Source: Pseudomonas marginalis (lineage in GTDB: Bacteria; Pseudomonadota; Gammaproteobacteria; Pseudomonadales; Pseudomonadaceae). From it: 43,824 bases of DNA. The stretch lies in the NCBI RefSeq assembly GCF_001645105.1, contig NZ_LKEG01000021.1:187-44010 (forward strand), given 5' to 3'. The notes beneath the pieces are model-generated. The model was not told the DNA's origin, made no database searches, and saw only the letters and a program-made list of their open reading frames with translations. Shown in pieces: positions 8,534 through 16,365 of this stretch. The translations under genes and the position numbers were made by a program. Every line of letters begins with the position of its first letter. Within the stretch, counting starts at the first letter, position 1.

Positions 8534-9637
8534 ATGCAGCTTTTGACCCTACCGCCCTCGCCCGCCCTCGCGACGTCGATCCGCGCCACGGCCCAGGTCT
8601 TCGAAGACCCCAAATCCCAGGCGCTGCTCGACCACATCCAGCAAGTGGCGCCCAGCGAAGCCAGCGTGCTGATCATCGGCGAGACCGGGACCGGTAAAGA
8701 GCTGGTGGCACGGCATATTCACAACCTCAGCGCGCGACGCAACCGGCCGTTCGTGGCGGTGAACTGCGGGGCGTTCTCCGAATCGTTGGTGGAAGCCGAA
8801 CTGTTCGGCCATGAAAAAGGCGCCTTCACCGGCGCCCTCAGCGCCAAGGCCGGCTGGTTCGAAGAGGCCGACGGCGGCACCTTGTTCCTGGACGAGATCG
8901 GCGATTTGCCGATGGCGATCCAAGTCAAGCTGCTGCGCGTCCTACAGGAACGCGAAGTCGTGCGCCTGGGTTCGCGCAAGAGCATTGCGATTGATGTGCG
9001 TGTGCTTGCCGCCACCAACGTGCAACTGGAAAAAGCCATCAACGCCGGGCATTTCCGTGAGGACCTCTACTACCGCCTCGACGTGGTCAGCCTGGAACTC
9101 AGCCCGTTGCGCGAGCGGCCCGGCGATATCCTGCCGCTGACCCGGCACTTCATCGACGCCTACAGCCAGCGCCTGGGCTACGGCCCGATCACCATCAGCC
9201 GCGAGGCCGAGCACAAGCTCAAAAGCTACAGCTGGCCAGGCAATATCCGCGAGCTGGAAAACGTGATCCACCACACGCTGCTGATCTGCCGCAACGGCGT
9301 GATCGAACGCGACGATTTGCGCCTGTCGAACATGCGCATCGAGCGCCAGGACGACAGCCAGCACGGCACCGACAACAGCGCCGAAGCCTTGCTGGCGCGC
9401 GCGTTCCAAAAGCTCTTCGAGGAACAGGCCGGCGCCCTGCATGAAAAAGTCGAGGATGCCCTGCTACGCGCTGCTTATCGTTTCAGCCATTACAACCAAG
9501 TGCACACCGCCAACCTGCTGGGCTTGAGCCGCAACGTCACGCGCACGCGCCTGATCAAGATCGGCGAGCTGGCGGTGAACAAGCGCCGCCCCGGCGAAAA
9601 CGTGCAGGGCGAACGCATGTTGCATCTATCCATTTAG
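8534..9637 (+). CDS. sfnR: Sigma-54-dependent activator SfnR
   Basis: A 367-residue enhancer-binding protein with no N-terminal sensor domain. The AAA+ domain starts almost at once: Walker A GETGTGKE near residue 55, the sigma-54 contact loop EKGAFTGA near residue 96, Walker B GGTLFLDEIGDLP near residue 115, and the arginine-finger region FREDLYYRLDVV near residue 175. A Fis-type helix-turn-helix (NLLGLSRNVTRTRLIKIGEL) is near the C-terminus. SfnR proteins activate dimethylsulfone and organosulfur genes under sulfate limitation. Lacking a sensor domain, it is probably controlled by its own level. Its place in the operon behind a sigma-54 promoter suggests positive autoregulation. Its end overlaps the convergent small monooxygenase gene by 12 bp. 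Confidence 0.88.
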   Translation: MQLLTLPPSPALATSIRATAQVFEDPKSQALLDHIQQVAPSEASVLIIGETGTGKELVARHIHNLSARRNRPFVAVNCGAFSESLVEAELFGHEKGAFTGALSAKAGWFEEADGGTLFLDEIGDLPMAIQVKLLRVLQEREVVRLGSRKSIAIDVRVLAATNVQLEKAINAGHFREDLYYRLDVVSLELSPLRERPGDILPLTRHFIDAYSQRLGYGPITISREAEHKLKSYSWPGNIRELENVIHHTLLICRNGVIERDDLRLSNMRIERQDDSQHGTDNSAEALLARAFQKLFEEQAGALHEKVEDALLRAAYRFSHYNQVHTANLLGLSRNVTRTRLIKIGELAVNKRRPGENVQGERMLHLSI

Positions 9638-9991
9638 GCGGCAATGCAGCGCGTTGTCATGGCTGCGCTCGAAACTGCGCAGCACCTGGAACGAACCAAA
9701 GGTCACGGCCGTGGCCTGGTGGGCGCGAATCAACGTCCAGAAATCTTCCTCGCCATGCTCAAAGCATTTGAAGGCCGCCTCGCCGTCCTCGCGCGAGCGC
9801 CATTGCAAGTAATTGAGCACCCGGCGCCCGTCGTCGCTGACCTGCACACTCGCATTGATAAAGCCGCCATGGCCCTGGGCCAAGCGCTCGCTTTGGGTGG
9901 ACAGGGCCGCCACCAGCGCCCTTTGTTGCCGGGGCTCGATCTGAAATTCGATCAATTGAGTGAAGCTGCGATTTTTCTCTGATACCTGCAT
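9626..9991 (-). CDS. Small antibiotic-biosynthesis-monooxygenase-domain protein, SoxR target
   Basis: A 121-residue protein of the ABM dimeric alpha/beta-barrel family: FTQLIEFQIEPRQQRALVAAL at the N-terminus, a central SVQVSDDGRRVLNYLQWRSREDGEAAF, then a short beta hairpin. Such domains oxidise quinones or aromatic compounds or act as small haem or quinone proteins; the substrate is unknown. The start at 9991 follows GGGGAG on the minus strand. The gene is divergent from soxR, and the intergenic SoxR box with a 19-bp-spaced promoter points to this gene, making it a likely SoxR target. The same arrangement, a small monooxygenase gene beside soxR, is known from P. aeruginosa (PA2274 beside soxR), from memory. 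Its 3' end overlaps sfnR by 12 bp. Confidence 0.8.
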   Translation of the reverse strand: MQVSEKNRSFTQLIEFQIEPRQQRALVAALSTQSERLAQGHGGFINASVQVSDDGRRVLNYLQWRSREDGEAAFKCFEHGEEDFWTLIRAHQATAVTFGSFQVLRSFERSHDNALHCRLNG

Positions 9992-10040
9992 GAACACTCC
10001 CCTTTCTCTGTAGGCAGAATCTTGCGATTCGATGCCACGC

Positions 10041-10071
10041 AGGGTAAAACCTCTAGTTAAGTCAAGGTCAA
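10041..10071 (-). promoter_or_regulatory. SoxR box within 19-bp-spaced promoter of monooxygenase gene
   Basis: On the minus strand, -35 TTGACC (10066-10071) and -10 TACCCT (10041-10046) are separated by 19 bp, the stretched spacing typical of MerR-family activated promoters. The spacer holds CCTTGACTTAACTAGAGG (10050-10067), an imperfect dyad that matches the SoxR-box pattern. The promoter reads into the ABM gene starting at 9991, and soxR starts 21 bp to the right. Confidence 0.75.
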
Positions 10072-10091
10072 GCGTTGTTTGGGAGTTTTTC

Positions 10092-10541
10092 ATGCTTAAC
10101 AAGGAACTCACCGTCGGCCAACTCGCCGCCCGCAGTGGTGTGGCCGTCACGGCGTTGCATTTCTACGAGACCAAGGGGCTGATCAAGAGTAATCGCAATG
10201 CCGGTAACCAACGGCGTTATCCACGGGATGTGTTGCGGCGCGTGGTGGTGATCAAGATCGCCCAGCGCCTGGGGATTCCGCTGGCAACGATTGGCGAAGC
10301 GTTGCAGGCGTTGCCGGAGGGGCGCACACCTAACGCCCGGGATTGGGAACGCTTATCGGCGCTATGGCGGGAAGACCTGGATGAGCGCATCAACAAGCTG
10401 ACGCTGCTGCGCGACACACTCAATGGCTGTATTGGCTGTGGGTGCTTGTCGATGGAGGCGTGTCCGTTGCGCAATCAAGGCGACAAGCTCGGTGAGTGCG
10501 GTCCGGGCGCCCAACTGCTGGAGCCCACTCCACACCGCTGA
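10092..10541 (+). CDS. soxR: Redox-sensing MerR-family activator SoxR
   Basis: A 149-residue MerR-family regulator with a [2Fe-2S] cluster, activated by redox-cycling compounds such as phenazines. The N-terminal winged helix reads [26 protein letters not shown]. The dimerisation helix spans about residues 80-112, and the cluster-binding cysteines are Cys113, Cys116, Cys118 and Cys124 in the diagnostic C-x2-C-x-C-x5-C pattern. The start at 10092 gives the standard SoxR length; an upstream start at 10032 would cover the SoxR box. The likely target is the divergent ABM gene. No soxS is present, as expected in Pseudomonas. Confidence 0.93.
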   Translation: MLNKELTVGQLAARSGVAVTALHFYETKGLIKSNRNAGNQRRYPRDVLRRVVVIKIAQRLGIPLATIGEALQALPEGRTPNARDWERLSALWREDLDERINKLTLLRDTLNGCIGCGCLSMEACPLRNQGDKLGECGPGAQLLEPTPHR

Positions 10542-10873
10542 CCCGTTCCCAGTGCTTGGAGAGCACCGCGTCGGTTGCCTATAGGCCGCGCAATACGTGG
10601 CCTATAGTGAAAAAGCTGTCGCTCCACCACCGTCAAGGAGAACGATAGCGAGCCATGGAGAGGTTCAAGCAAAGCTGAGATCGGCTGAACACCACACACA
10701 TTAACGGTGGGAGCGACGCACCGCCGCTCCCACAGGTGGCCTCCATTAGTGGAAAGATCGAGTCGTCACTCACCGCGCCTACACACTTCATGAACACCCC
10801 CTCCACGCTTTCGCCCTTGCCCCGAACGCCGCGTGATTCCAGGATGCAAGCACTCACCACAAGGAGCCATTCC
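10542..10873. other. 332-bp intergenic region with direct repeat and partial REP hairpin
   Basis: No convincing gene is seen. CCTATAG occurs twice, within TTGCCTATAG (10575-10584) and TGGCCTATAG (10598-10607), 23 bp apart, about two helical turns, which suggests a regulator site. GTGGGAGCG (10707-10715) pairs with CGCTCCCAC (10725-10733) as a single REP-like hairpin. The open frame from 10736 reads into the hydrolase gene but lacks hydrolase-like sequence before 10874. Confidence 0.5.
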
Positions 10874-11749
10874 ATGTTCGCCGGATTCCAGAAAGACCAG
10901 TGCCACGTCAACGGCGTCAGCATCAGTTACCGCACAGGCGGTACAGGTCCCGGCCTGCTGCTGTTGCATGGGCACCCACAAACCCACGTCATCTGGCACA
11001 AAGTCGCCGAGCAACTGGCTGAACACTTCACGGTAGTGGCTGCCGACCTGCGCGGCTATGGCGACAGCAGCAAGCCGCCCGCCAATGACGATCACTCCAA
11101 CTATTCGAAACGGGAAATGGCCCGCGACAGCGTGGAGCTGATGAAGGCCCTTGGCTTCGAACAGTTCTCGGTGCTGGCCCACGACCGTGGCGCACGCGTG
11201 GCCCATCGCGTGGCCCTGGACCATGCGGCCGCCGTGCAACGTATGGTGCTGTTGGACATCGCCCCCACCCTCTCGATGTATGCGCAAACCGACGAAGCCT
11301 TTGCCCGCGCCTACTGGCACTGGTTCTTCCTGATCCGCCCGGCGCCGCTGCCGGAGGCCTTGATCGAGAGCAACCCGCAGTTGTACCTGCGCAGCGTAAT
11401 GGGCAGCCGCAGTGCCGGGCTCAAGCCGTTCACCGATGAAGCCTTCGCCGAATACCTGCGCTGCCTGAAACTGCCGGGCACCGCCACCGGTATCTGCGAA
11501 GACTACCGTGCCGCTGCCGGTATCGACCTTGAGCACGACCAGGCGGACATCGACGCCGGCCATCACCTGAACCTGCCGCTGCTGGTGATGTGGGGCGCCG
11601 AAGGCACCGTCGGCCGCTGTTTCGAGCCGCTCAAGGAATGGCAGAAAGTTGCCACTGATGTGCGCGGCAAGGCCTTGCCGGCCGGCCATTACATCGCTGA
11701 AGAAGTCCCAGAGTTGTTGCTGGGCGAAGTCCTGAGCTTCCTGCGCTGA
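10874..11749 (+). CDS. Alpha/beta hydrolase, haloacetate (fluoroacetate) dehalogenase type
   Basis: A 291-residue alpha/beta-hydrolase resembling fluoroacetate dehalogenases. The nucleophile motif is AHDRGARVAHR: Asp104 as nucleophile, with Arg105 and Arg108 placed to bind the substrate carboxylate. Asp128 (LLDIAP), His149-Trp150 (YWHWFF) and Tyr211 (CEDYRA) match the acid and halide-pocket positions, and His272 (AGHYIAEE) completes the triad. The oxyanion loop is LLHGHPQTH. One pocket residue, a tryptophan in characterised enzymes, seems replaced (segment VMGSRSAG), so chloro- rather than fluoroacetate, or another carboxylate ester, remains possible. The start at 10874 follows AAGGAG. A LysR regulator gene follows on the same strand. 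Confidence 0.82.
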   Translation: MFAGFQKDQCHVNGVSISYRTGGTGPGLLLLHGHPQTHVIWHKVAEQLAEHFTVVAADLRGYGDSSKPPANDDHSNYSKREMARDSVELMKALGFEQFSVLAHDRGARVAHRVALDHAAAVQRMVLLDIAPTLSMYAQTDEAFARAYWHWFFLIRPAPLPEALIESNPQLYLRSVMGSRSAGLKPFTDEAFAEYLRCLKLPGTATGICEDYRAAAGIDLEHDQADIDAGHHLNLPLLVMWGAEGTVGRCFEPLKEWQKVATDVRGKALPAGHYIAEEVPELLLGEVLSFLR

Positions 11750-11824
11750 GCCGTGGCCAGCGCAATGCTATTCTGGCGGCTCATGCCGCCACGCTTGTGT
11801 CTGATGACGAATAAGAAAGGTACC

Positions 11825-12718
11825 GTGCCCCTACCCGAAGACCTGCGGGTGTTCCTGACCGTGATCCGCAAGGCCGGCTTCGCTGCGGCAGCTGATGAGC
11901 TTGGGTTATCGCCTGCGTATGTCAGCAAGCGCATCCAGATCCTTGAAACCACCCTGGCCACCCGCCTGCTGCACCGCACCAGCCGGCGCATCGCCCTGAC
12001 CGAAGACGGTGAACGGGTGCAGCGCTGGGCCGTGCGCATCCTGGAAGATTTCCAGCAACTTTCCGATGAACTCAGCGACGCGCATGACAGCCCGCGTGGC
12101 CGCCTGCATATCTGCAGCACGTTCGGCTTTGGCCGCAACCATGTGGCGCCGGCCCTGTCGTTGCTGGCCGAGCAGTACCCGGACCTGGAGATCCGCCTGG
12201 ACCTGCTCGACCGTGTGGTCGATATCGTCAGCGAAGGTTTCGACCTGGAGATCCGCGTGGGCGACGACATCCCCGGCCAGCACATCGGCCGTCGACTGGT
12301 GAGCAACCGTCGCGTGCTATGCGCCGCCCCGGCGTATCTGCAACGACGCGGCACACCGCACCAATTGAGCGACCTGGAGCAGCACGACTGCCTGGTCCTC
12401 AAGGAGCGCGACAACGCGTTTGGCATCTGGAACCTGGAACACGACGGCGCCCAGGAAAGCGTGCGCGTGCGGGGGCCGCTGTCGTCGAACAATGGCGAAA
12501 TTGTGTTGCAGTGGGCGTTGGATGGGCGCGGGGTGTTATTGCGTTCGATGTGGGATGTAAAGCCGCTGCTGGAGCAAGGCAAGCTGGTGCAGGTGCTGCA
12601 CGGTTATACCCAGAGCGCCAACGTGTGGGCGGTGTACCCGACTCGCTTGGCGTATTCCGGGAAGCTGCGCGCCTGCGTGGAGTTTTTGCAGGCACACTTC
12701 AAGGGGCTCTCAATCTGA
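11825..12718 (+). CDS. LysR-family transcriptional regulator
   Basis: A 297-residue LysR-type regulator of the DmlR/TtdR-like branch. The N-terminal winged helix is LPEDLRVFLTVIRKAGFAAAADELGLSPAYVSKRI, followed by the linker helix and a periplasmic-binding-protein-like effector domain from about residue 85 (GRLHICSTFGFGRNHVAPAL). The GTG at 11825 is preferred: AGAAAGG stands just upstream and the length is normal. The ATG at 11804 in the same frame lacks a visible ribosome-binding site. It probably responds to a small carboxylate and may regulate the dehalogenase-type gene 76 bp upstream, but same-strand placement is less telling than divergence. The leuDC pair is convergent. Confidence 0.82.
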   Translation: MPLPEDLRVFLTVIRKAGFAAAADELGLSPAYVSKRIQILETTLATRLLHRTSRRIALTEDGERVQRWAVRILEDFQQLSDELSDAHDSPRGRLHICSTFGFGRNHVAPALSLLAEQYPDLEIRLDLLDRVVDIVSEGFDLEIRVGDDIPGQHIGRRLVSNRRVLCAAPAYLQRRGTPHQLSDLEQHDCLVLKERDNAFGIWNLEHDGAQESVRVRGPLSSNNGEIVLQWALDGRGVLLRSMWDVKPLLEQGKLVQVLHGYTQSANVWAVYPTRLAYSGKLRACVEFLQAHFKGLSI

Positions 12719-12738
12719 GGTCACAAACCCAATCAAAA

Positions 12739-12830
12739 ATGTGGGAGGGGGCTTGCCCCCGATTGCAGGGTGTCAGTCACTCAAAAGTTAACTGACCCAC
12801 CGCCATCGGGGGCAAGCCCCCTCCCACATT
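12739..12830. repeat. REPIN (inverted REP pair) between convergent genes
   Basis: AATGTGGGAGGGGGCTTGCCC at the left is mirrored by GGGCAAGCCCCCTCCCACATT at the right, enclosing about 50 bp. It is the standard Pseudomonas REP doublet and sits between the convergent LysR and leuD genes. It is the same family as 34442-34532 and the collapsed copies at 23603 and 27815. Confidence 0.85.
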
Positions 12831-12844
12831 TGGATTTAAGTGTG

Positions 12845-13459
12845 TCAGTTGAGCCAGGGATTGGCTTGCAGGTGGCGTTGTTCGAACGTTTTGATTTGCT
12901 CGCTGCGTTGTAACGTACTGCCGATTGCATCCAGGCCAAGCAACAACGCCGTCTTGCGCAGGGTATCGATCTGAAACGGGATCACCTGGCCATCCGCCAA
13001 ATGGATCTGCTGGGCTTCAAGGTCGATACTGATCTGCGCCTGTTCCGCCTGGCTGACAGTCTTGCCCAACGACTGCAACACCGCCTCGTCCAGTCTGATC
13101 AACAACACCCCGTTACGCTGGCAATTGTCATAGAAGATCCCGGCAAAGCTGCTGCCGATCAAAGCGCGGATGCCCAGTTGCTTCAGCCCCCATACCGCGT
13201 GCTCACGGCTGGAGCCGCAACCGAAGTTCGGCCCTACCACCATGAAACGTGCGCCCTGCCAGGCCGGCTGGTTCAGTACGAACTCGGGGTTGGGCTCGCC
13301 GGACGGTAAGAAGCGCAGGTCGAAGAACAGCCCCCGATCCAGGCCATTGCGGTCAATGCCCTTGAGGAACTGCTTGGGCATGATCACATCGGTGTCGATA
13401 TTGGCCGCCAGCATCGGCGCGGCTTTGCCGGTGACCAGAGTGAAGGGTTGCAAGCTCAT
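12845..13459 (-). CDS. leuD: 3-isopropylmalate dehydratase-type small subunit (LeuD family paralogue)
   Basis: A 204-residue swivel-domain subunit of the aconitase superfamily that works with the large subunit encoded just upstream. The core motifs are present: ANIDTDVIMPKQFLKGI near residue 19, VVGPNFGCGSSREHAVWGLKQLGIRALI near residue 74, and SSFAGIFYDNCQRNGVLLIRL near residue 103. The start at 13459 overlaps the large-subunit stop as ATGA, so the two are translationally coupled. leuB and asd, which accompany the biosynthetic leuCD of Pseudomonas, are absent, so another 2-alkylmalate-like substrate (for example citraconate or maleate) is possible. The symbol reflects family, not proven role. 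Confidence 0.8.
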   Translation of the reverse strand: MSLQPFTLVTGKAAPMLAANIDTDVIMPKQFLKGIDRNGLDRGLFFDLRFLPSGEPNPEFVLNQPAWQGARFMVVGPNFGCGSSREHAVWGLKQLGIRALIGSSFAGIFYDNCQRNGVLLIRLDEAVLQSLGKTVSQAEQAQISIDLEAQQIHLADGQVIPFQIDTLRKTALLLGLDAIGSTLQRSEQIKTFEQRHLQANPWLN

Positions 13460-14874
13460 GGGCGCGCTCCAAAGTGGCGGACATCGGTGAGGCGGCCGGT
13501 AATGGCGGCAGCGGCAACCATCGCCGGGCTCATCAGGTGGGTGCGTGCGCCCGCACCCTGGCGGCCTTCGAAGTTGCGGTTGGTGCTGGAGGCGCAGCGA
13601 TCGCCGGGGGCCAGCACATCGTCGTTCATCGCCAGGCACATCGAGCAGCCGGACTGGCGCCATTCAAAGCCCGCGTCGATAAAAATCGCTGCCAACCCTT
13701 CGGCTTCGGCCTGGTCACGCACTTCGGTGGAGCCCGGCACGATCATCGCCCGTACGTGCTCGGCCACCTGCTTGCCGCGCACCACGCGGGCGGCGTCGCG
13801 CAGGTCTTCGATGCGGGCGTTGGTGCAGGAGCCGATAAACGCATGGCTGATGACGATATCGCTCAACGGCATGCCGGCTTCCAGGCCCATGTAGCGGAGG
13901 GCGCGGCGCATGTCCTGGCGCAGGATCAGGTCGCTGACCTCCTGCGGGTCGGGCACGCGGGCGCCGATGGGGGCGACTTGGTCGGGGCTGGTGCCCCAGG
14001 TGACCATGGGTTCCAGGGTGGCGACGTCGAGTTGCACCTCTTGGTCGAAGACCGCGTTGGCATCCGAGTGCAGCAAGCGCCAGCCCACCAGCGCCTGCTC
14101 CCACAGCGCGCCGTGTGGCGCGCGCGGCTTGCCCTTGAGGTAGGCGAAGACTTTTTCGTCCGGCGCCATGAACGCGCCGCGCGCCCCGGCTTCCACCGCC
14201 ATGTTGCAGAGGGTCATGCGCGCCTCGACGCTCAGCGCATCGACAGTGGCGCCGCAAAACTCAATGGCATAACCGGTGGCACCCGAGGCGCCGATCTTGC
14301 CGATCAGCGCCATGATCACGTCCTTGGACGTCAGGCCTGGCGCCAGGTCGCCGTATACGCTCACGCGCATGGTTTTCAGGCGCTTGTAGACCAGGGTCTG
14401 GGAAGCCAGCAGGTGTTCGATTTCCGAGGTACCGATGCCAAAACCGAAGGCCCCCAGGGCCCCGTACGTGGTGGTGTGGCTGTCGCCGGCGGCAATCACC
14501 ATGCCCGGCAGGATAAAGCCCTGTTCCGGGGCGACCACGTGTTCGATGCCTTGGCGCTTGTCGAGGATGTCCAGCAGTTCGATGCCGAAGTCGCGGCAAT
14601 TCTCCGCCAGGTAAGACACTTGCCGCGCGCCGCCGGCATCCGGCATCGCCGCTATGCGCTTGGGCGTAGTCGGGTTCACATGGTCGACCACCGCCAGCGC
14701 CGTGCCCGGGCGCCAAACGTTGCGCCCGGCCTCACGCAGGCCGCTGAAGGCCTGGGGGCTGGTGTACTCGTTGATCACCTGGCGATCTATATAAAGCAGG
14801 ACATGGCCCTGGTCATCCAGGGCACACACCGTGTGGGAATCGATGTGTTTGTCGTAGAGGGTTCTGGCAGTCAT
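13456..14874 (-). CDS. leuC: 3-isopropylmalate dehydratase-type large subunit (LeuC family paralogue)
   Basis: A 472-residue catalytic subunit of the aconitase superfamily. The three [4Fe-4S] ligands are in IGSCTNARIEDLRDA (around residue 347) and SGCSMCLAMN (around residues 407-410). Other family segments are LYIDRQVINEYTSPQAFSGLR, VAPEQGFILPGM, GDSHTTTYGALGAFGFGIGTSE and NRNFEGRQGAGARTHLMSPAM. Compared with the canonical Pseudomonas LeuC as I recall it, the sequence is clearly diverged, for example DSHTVCALDDQGHVLLYIDR at the start and ARQVSYLAENCRDFG after the first domain. With no leuB nearby, I regard it as a second, possibly catabolic, isomerase or hydratase. It is divergent from the fpv operon. 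Confidence 0.82.
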   Translation of the reverse strand: MTARTLYDKHIDSHTVCALDDQGHVLLYIDRQVINEYTSPQAFSGLREAGRNVWRPGTALAVVDHVNPTTPKRIAAMPDAGGARQVSYLAENCRDFGIELLDILDKRQGIEHVVAPEQGFILPGMVIAAGDSHTTTYGALGAFGFGIGTSEIEHLLASQTLVYKRLKTMRVSVYGDLAPGLTSKDVIMALIGKIGASGATGYAIEFCGATVDALSVEARMTLCNMAVEAGARGAFMAPDEKVFAYLKGKPRAPHGALWEQALVGWRLLHSDANAVFDQEVQLDVATLEPMVTWGTSPDQVAPIGARVPDPQEVSDLILRQDMRRALRYMGLEAGMPLSDIVISHAFIGSCTNARIEDLRDAARVVRGKQVAEHVRAMIVPGSTEVRDQAEAEGLAAIFIDAGFEWRQSGCSMCLAMNDDVLAPGDRCASSTNRNFEGRQGAGARTHLMSPAMVAAAAITGRLTDVRHFGARP

Positions 14875-15046
14875 TTTCCTGGGCTCACTTTTGTAGGCGC
14901 TCGCTCAACGGCATGCGCCCATCCTACGCAGCCGCCCCGCCCCATCAATGCCGCCAGGGTGATGGCTTGGAACATGTTTCGTGTTCGATCGAGGCGTTAA
15001 AGCGCCCTGAATGTGAACCTGAAACATTTTCTTTCATATACGCCTT

Positions 15047-15068
15047 AGGGATTTCTCATTCTCATCCG
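15047..15068 (+). promoter_or_regulatory. Candidate Fur site upstream of fpvG operon
   Basis: On the minus strand the segment reads GATGAGAATGAGAAAT, resembling the NATWAT-repeat Fur box of fluorescent pseudomonads. It lies about 100 bp before fpvG, an iron-acquisition operon expected to be Fur-controlled. The match to consensus is partial. I saw no clear PvdS box (TAAAT-N16-CGT) in 14875-15162. Confidence 0.35.
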
Positions 15069-15162
15069 TCTTAACTTAGATACAGCCTGTCGCGTCAGCA
15101 AAAGCTACGACTGGCCTTTTTCGGGCCTTCACTGCCCCCCTCCGATCAAGACCCTCATTCAC

Positions 15163-16365
15163 ATGTCGAAGAAGTCGCGCTCCAAACTCTGGTTTCTCGT
15201 GCATAGCTGGCTGGCATTGCCCATCTGGTTCTTTGTACTGATCGTCTGCGTCACCGGCACCCTGGCGGTGGTCAGCCAGGAGATCGTCTGGCTGGCCAAC
15301 CCGGATATCCGTGCGAGCAAACCGTCGGATGACGCCGAACCGCTGAGCTTTGACCAGGTGATCGCCGCGATCAAGCGTGACGAGCCCCAGGTGATCGTCC
15401 GCTCGATCATCCGCCCCGACGAATCGCACTTTGCACTCAGCGTCGGCCTGAGCTACCCCGACGGGCGTTCGGTCGAGGCTTACGCCAACCCCTACACCGG
15501 CGCGATCCAGGGCATCAGCCCGGCATTCAACTTCCAGCAATTCACGCGCGCACTGCACGGCTGGTGGCTGGTGCCGTTTACCAACGGCTATAGCTGGGGC
15601 TGGTACCTGGTGTCCTTCCTCGGCTTGCCGTTGTTGGCGTCACTGGTCACCGGGCTGGTGGTGTACAAGCGGTTCTGGAAAGGTTTTTTCCGGCCGACCC
15701 TGCGTATCCGCCACGGAGCGCGGATCTTCTGGGGCGACTTCCACCGCCTGAGCGGCATCTGGTCGATCTGGTTTATCGCGGTTATCTCGATTACCGGCAC
15801 CTGGTTCCTGATCCAGGCATTCCTGGGGGACAACCAGATCTCCATCTCCAGCGAGCCGATTGTCCCGGTGATAGCCCGCGAGAAAGTGCCGACTTCCGCC
15901 CCTGGCGTACCGGCGCCCATGATCCCGCTCGACGACGCCATCAAGATCGCGACCCAACGCATTCCGGGCCTGGACGCAACGTTCGCGTTCCTGCCGCTCA
16001 ACGCTTACAGCCATCTGCAGATTGGCGGGCGCGGTTGGTACCCGCTGATGTTCCAGACCGCGCAACTGAACCCCTATAACGGTGAAATCGCCGTCTCGCA
16101 CCTGCTCTCCGACCGCACCACCCTGGAGTTCGTCACCGAATCCATGCGCCCCCTGCACACCGGCGACTTCGGTGGCCTGTGGATCAAGCTGATCTGGGCA
16201 TTTTTTGGCCTGGTACTGAGCATGATGGTGTTGAGTGGCCTGCTGATCTGGACCAAGCGCACCGCCCTGGCAACGCTCAATGCGCTCAAGCGTGAAGCCA
16301 AGGCCCAACACAAGCCCGTGGCCATCCCGGCCATGCAGGCTGAAACCTCGGAGGCCCACCGATGA
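15163..16365 (+). CDS. fpvG: Inner-membrane iron reductase FpvG (PepSY-TM family)
   Basis: A 400-residue PepSY-associated transmembrane protein. The first membrane helix is LPIWFFVLIVCVTGTLAVVSQ (about residues 19-39), with further helices near 144-166, 202-222 and 338-360. Two periplasmic PepSY-like regions lie between them, including DEPQVIVRSIIRPDESHFALSV. Histidines near the membrane (HSWLALP, ALHGWW, DFHRLSGIW) are candidate haem ligands. FpvG is known in P. aeruginosa as the reductase that reduces pyoverdine-bound Fe(III) in the periplasm so that iron leaves the siderophore. It heads an eight-gene operon with fpvH, which it overlaps by 4 bp (ATGA). Confidence 0.88.
   Translation: MSKKSRSKLWFLVHSWLALPIWFFVLIVCVTGTLAVVSQEIVWLANPDIRASKPSDDAEPLSFDQVIAAIKRDEPQVIVRSIIRPDESHFALSVGLSYPDGRSVEAYANPYTGAIQGISPAFNFQQFTRALHGWWLVPFTNGYSWGWYLVSFLGLPLLASLVTGLVVYKRFWKGFFRPTLRIRHGARIFWGDFHRLSGIWSIWFIAVISITGTWFLIQAFLGDNQISISSEPIVPVIAREKVPTSAPGVPAPMIPLDDAIKIATQRIPGLDATFAFLPLNAYSHLQIGGRGWYPLMFQTAQLNPYNGEIAVSHLLSDRTTLEFVTESMRPLHTGDFGGLWIKLIWAFFGLVLSMMVLSGLLIWTKRTALATLNALKREAKAQHKPVAIPAMQAETSEAHR

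Noticed and set aside
11804..11824. ATG at 11804 as the start of the LysR gene
   Set aside because: It has no ribosome-binding site, while the GTG at 11825 follows AGAAAGG and gives the usual length.
13474..15000. 508-residue open frame antisense to the leuCD pair
   Set aside because: It mirrors a well-supported gene with all Fe-S ligands; the antisense translation has no family features.
14875..15162. PvdS iron-starvation box for the fpv operon
   Set aside because: No TAAAT-N16-CGT pattern could be found; the nearest TTAAAG has no correctly spaced CGT.
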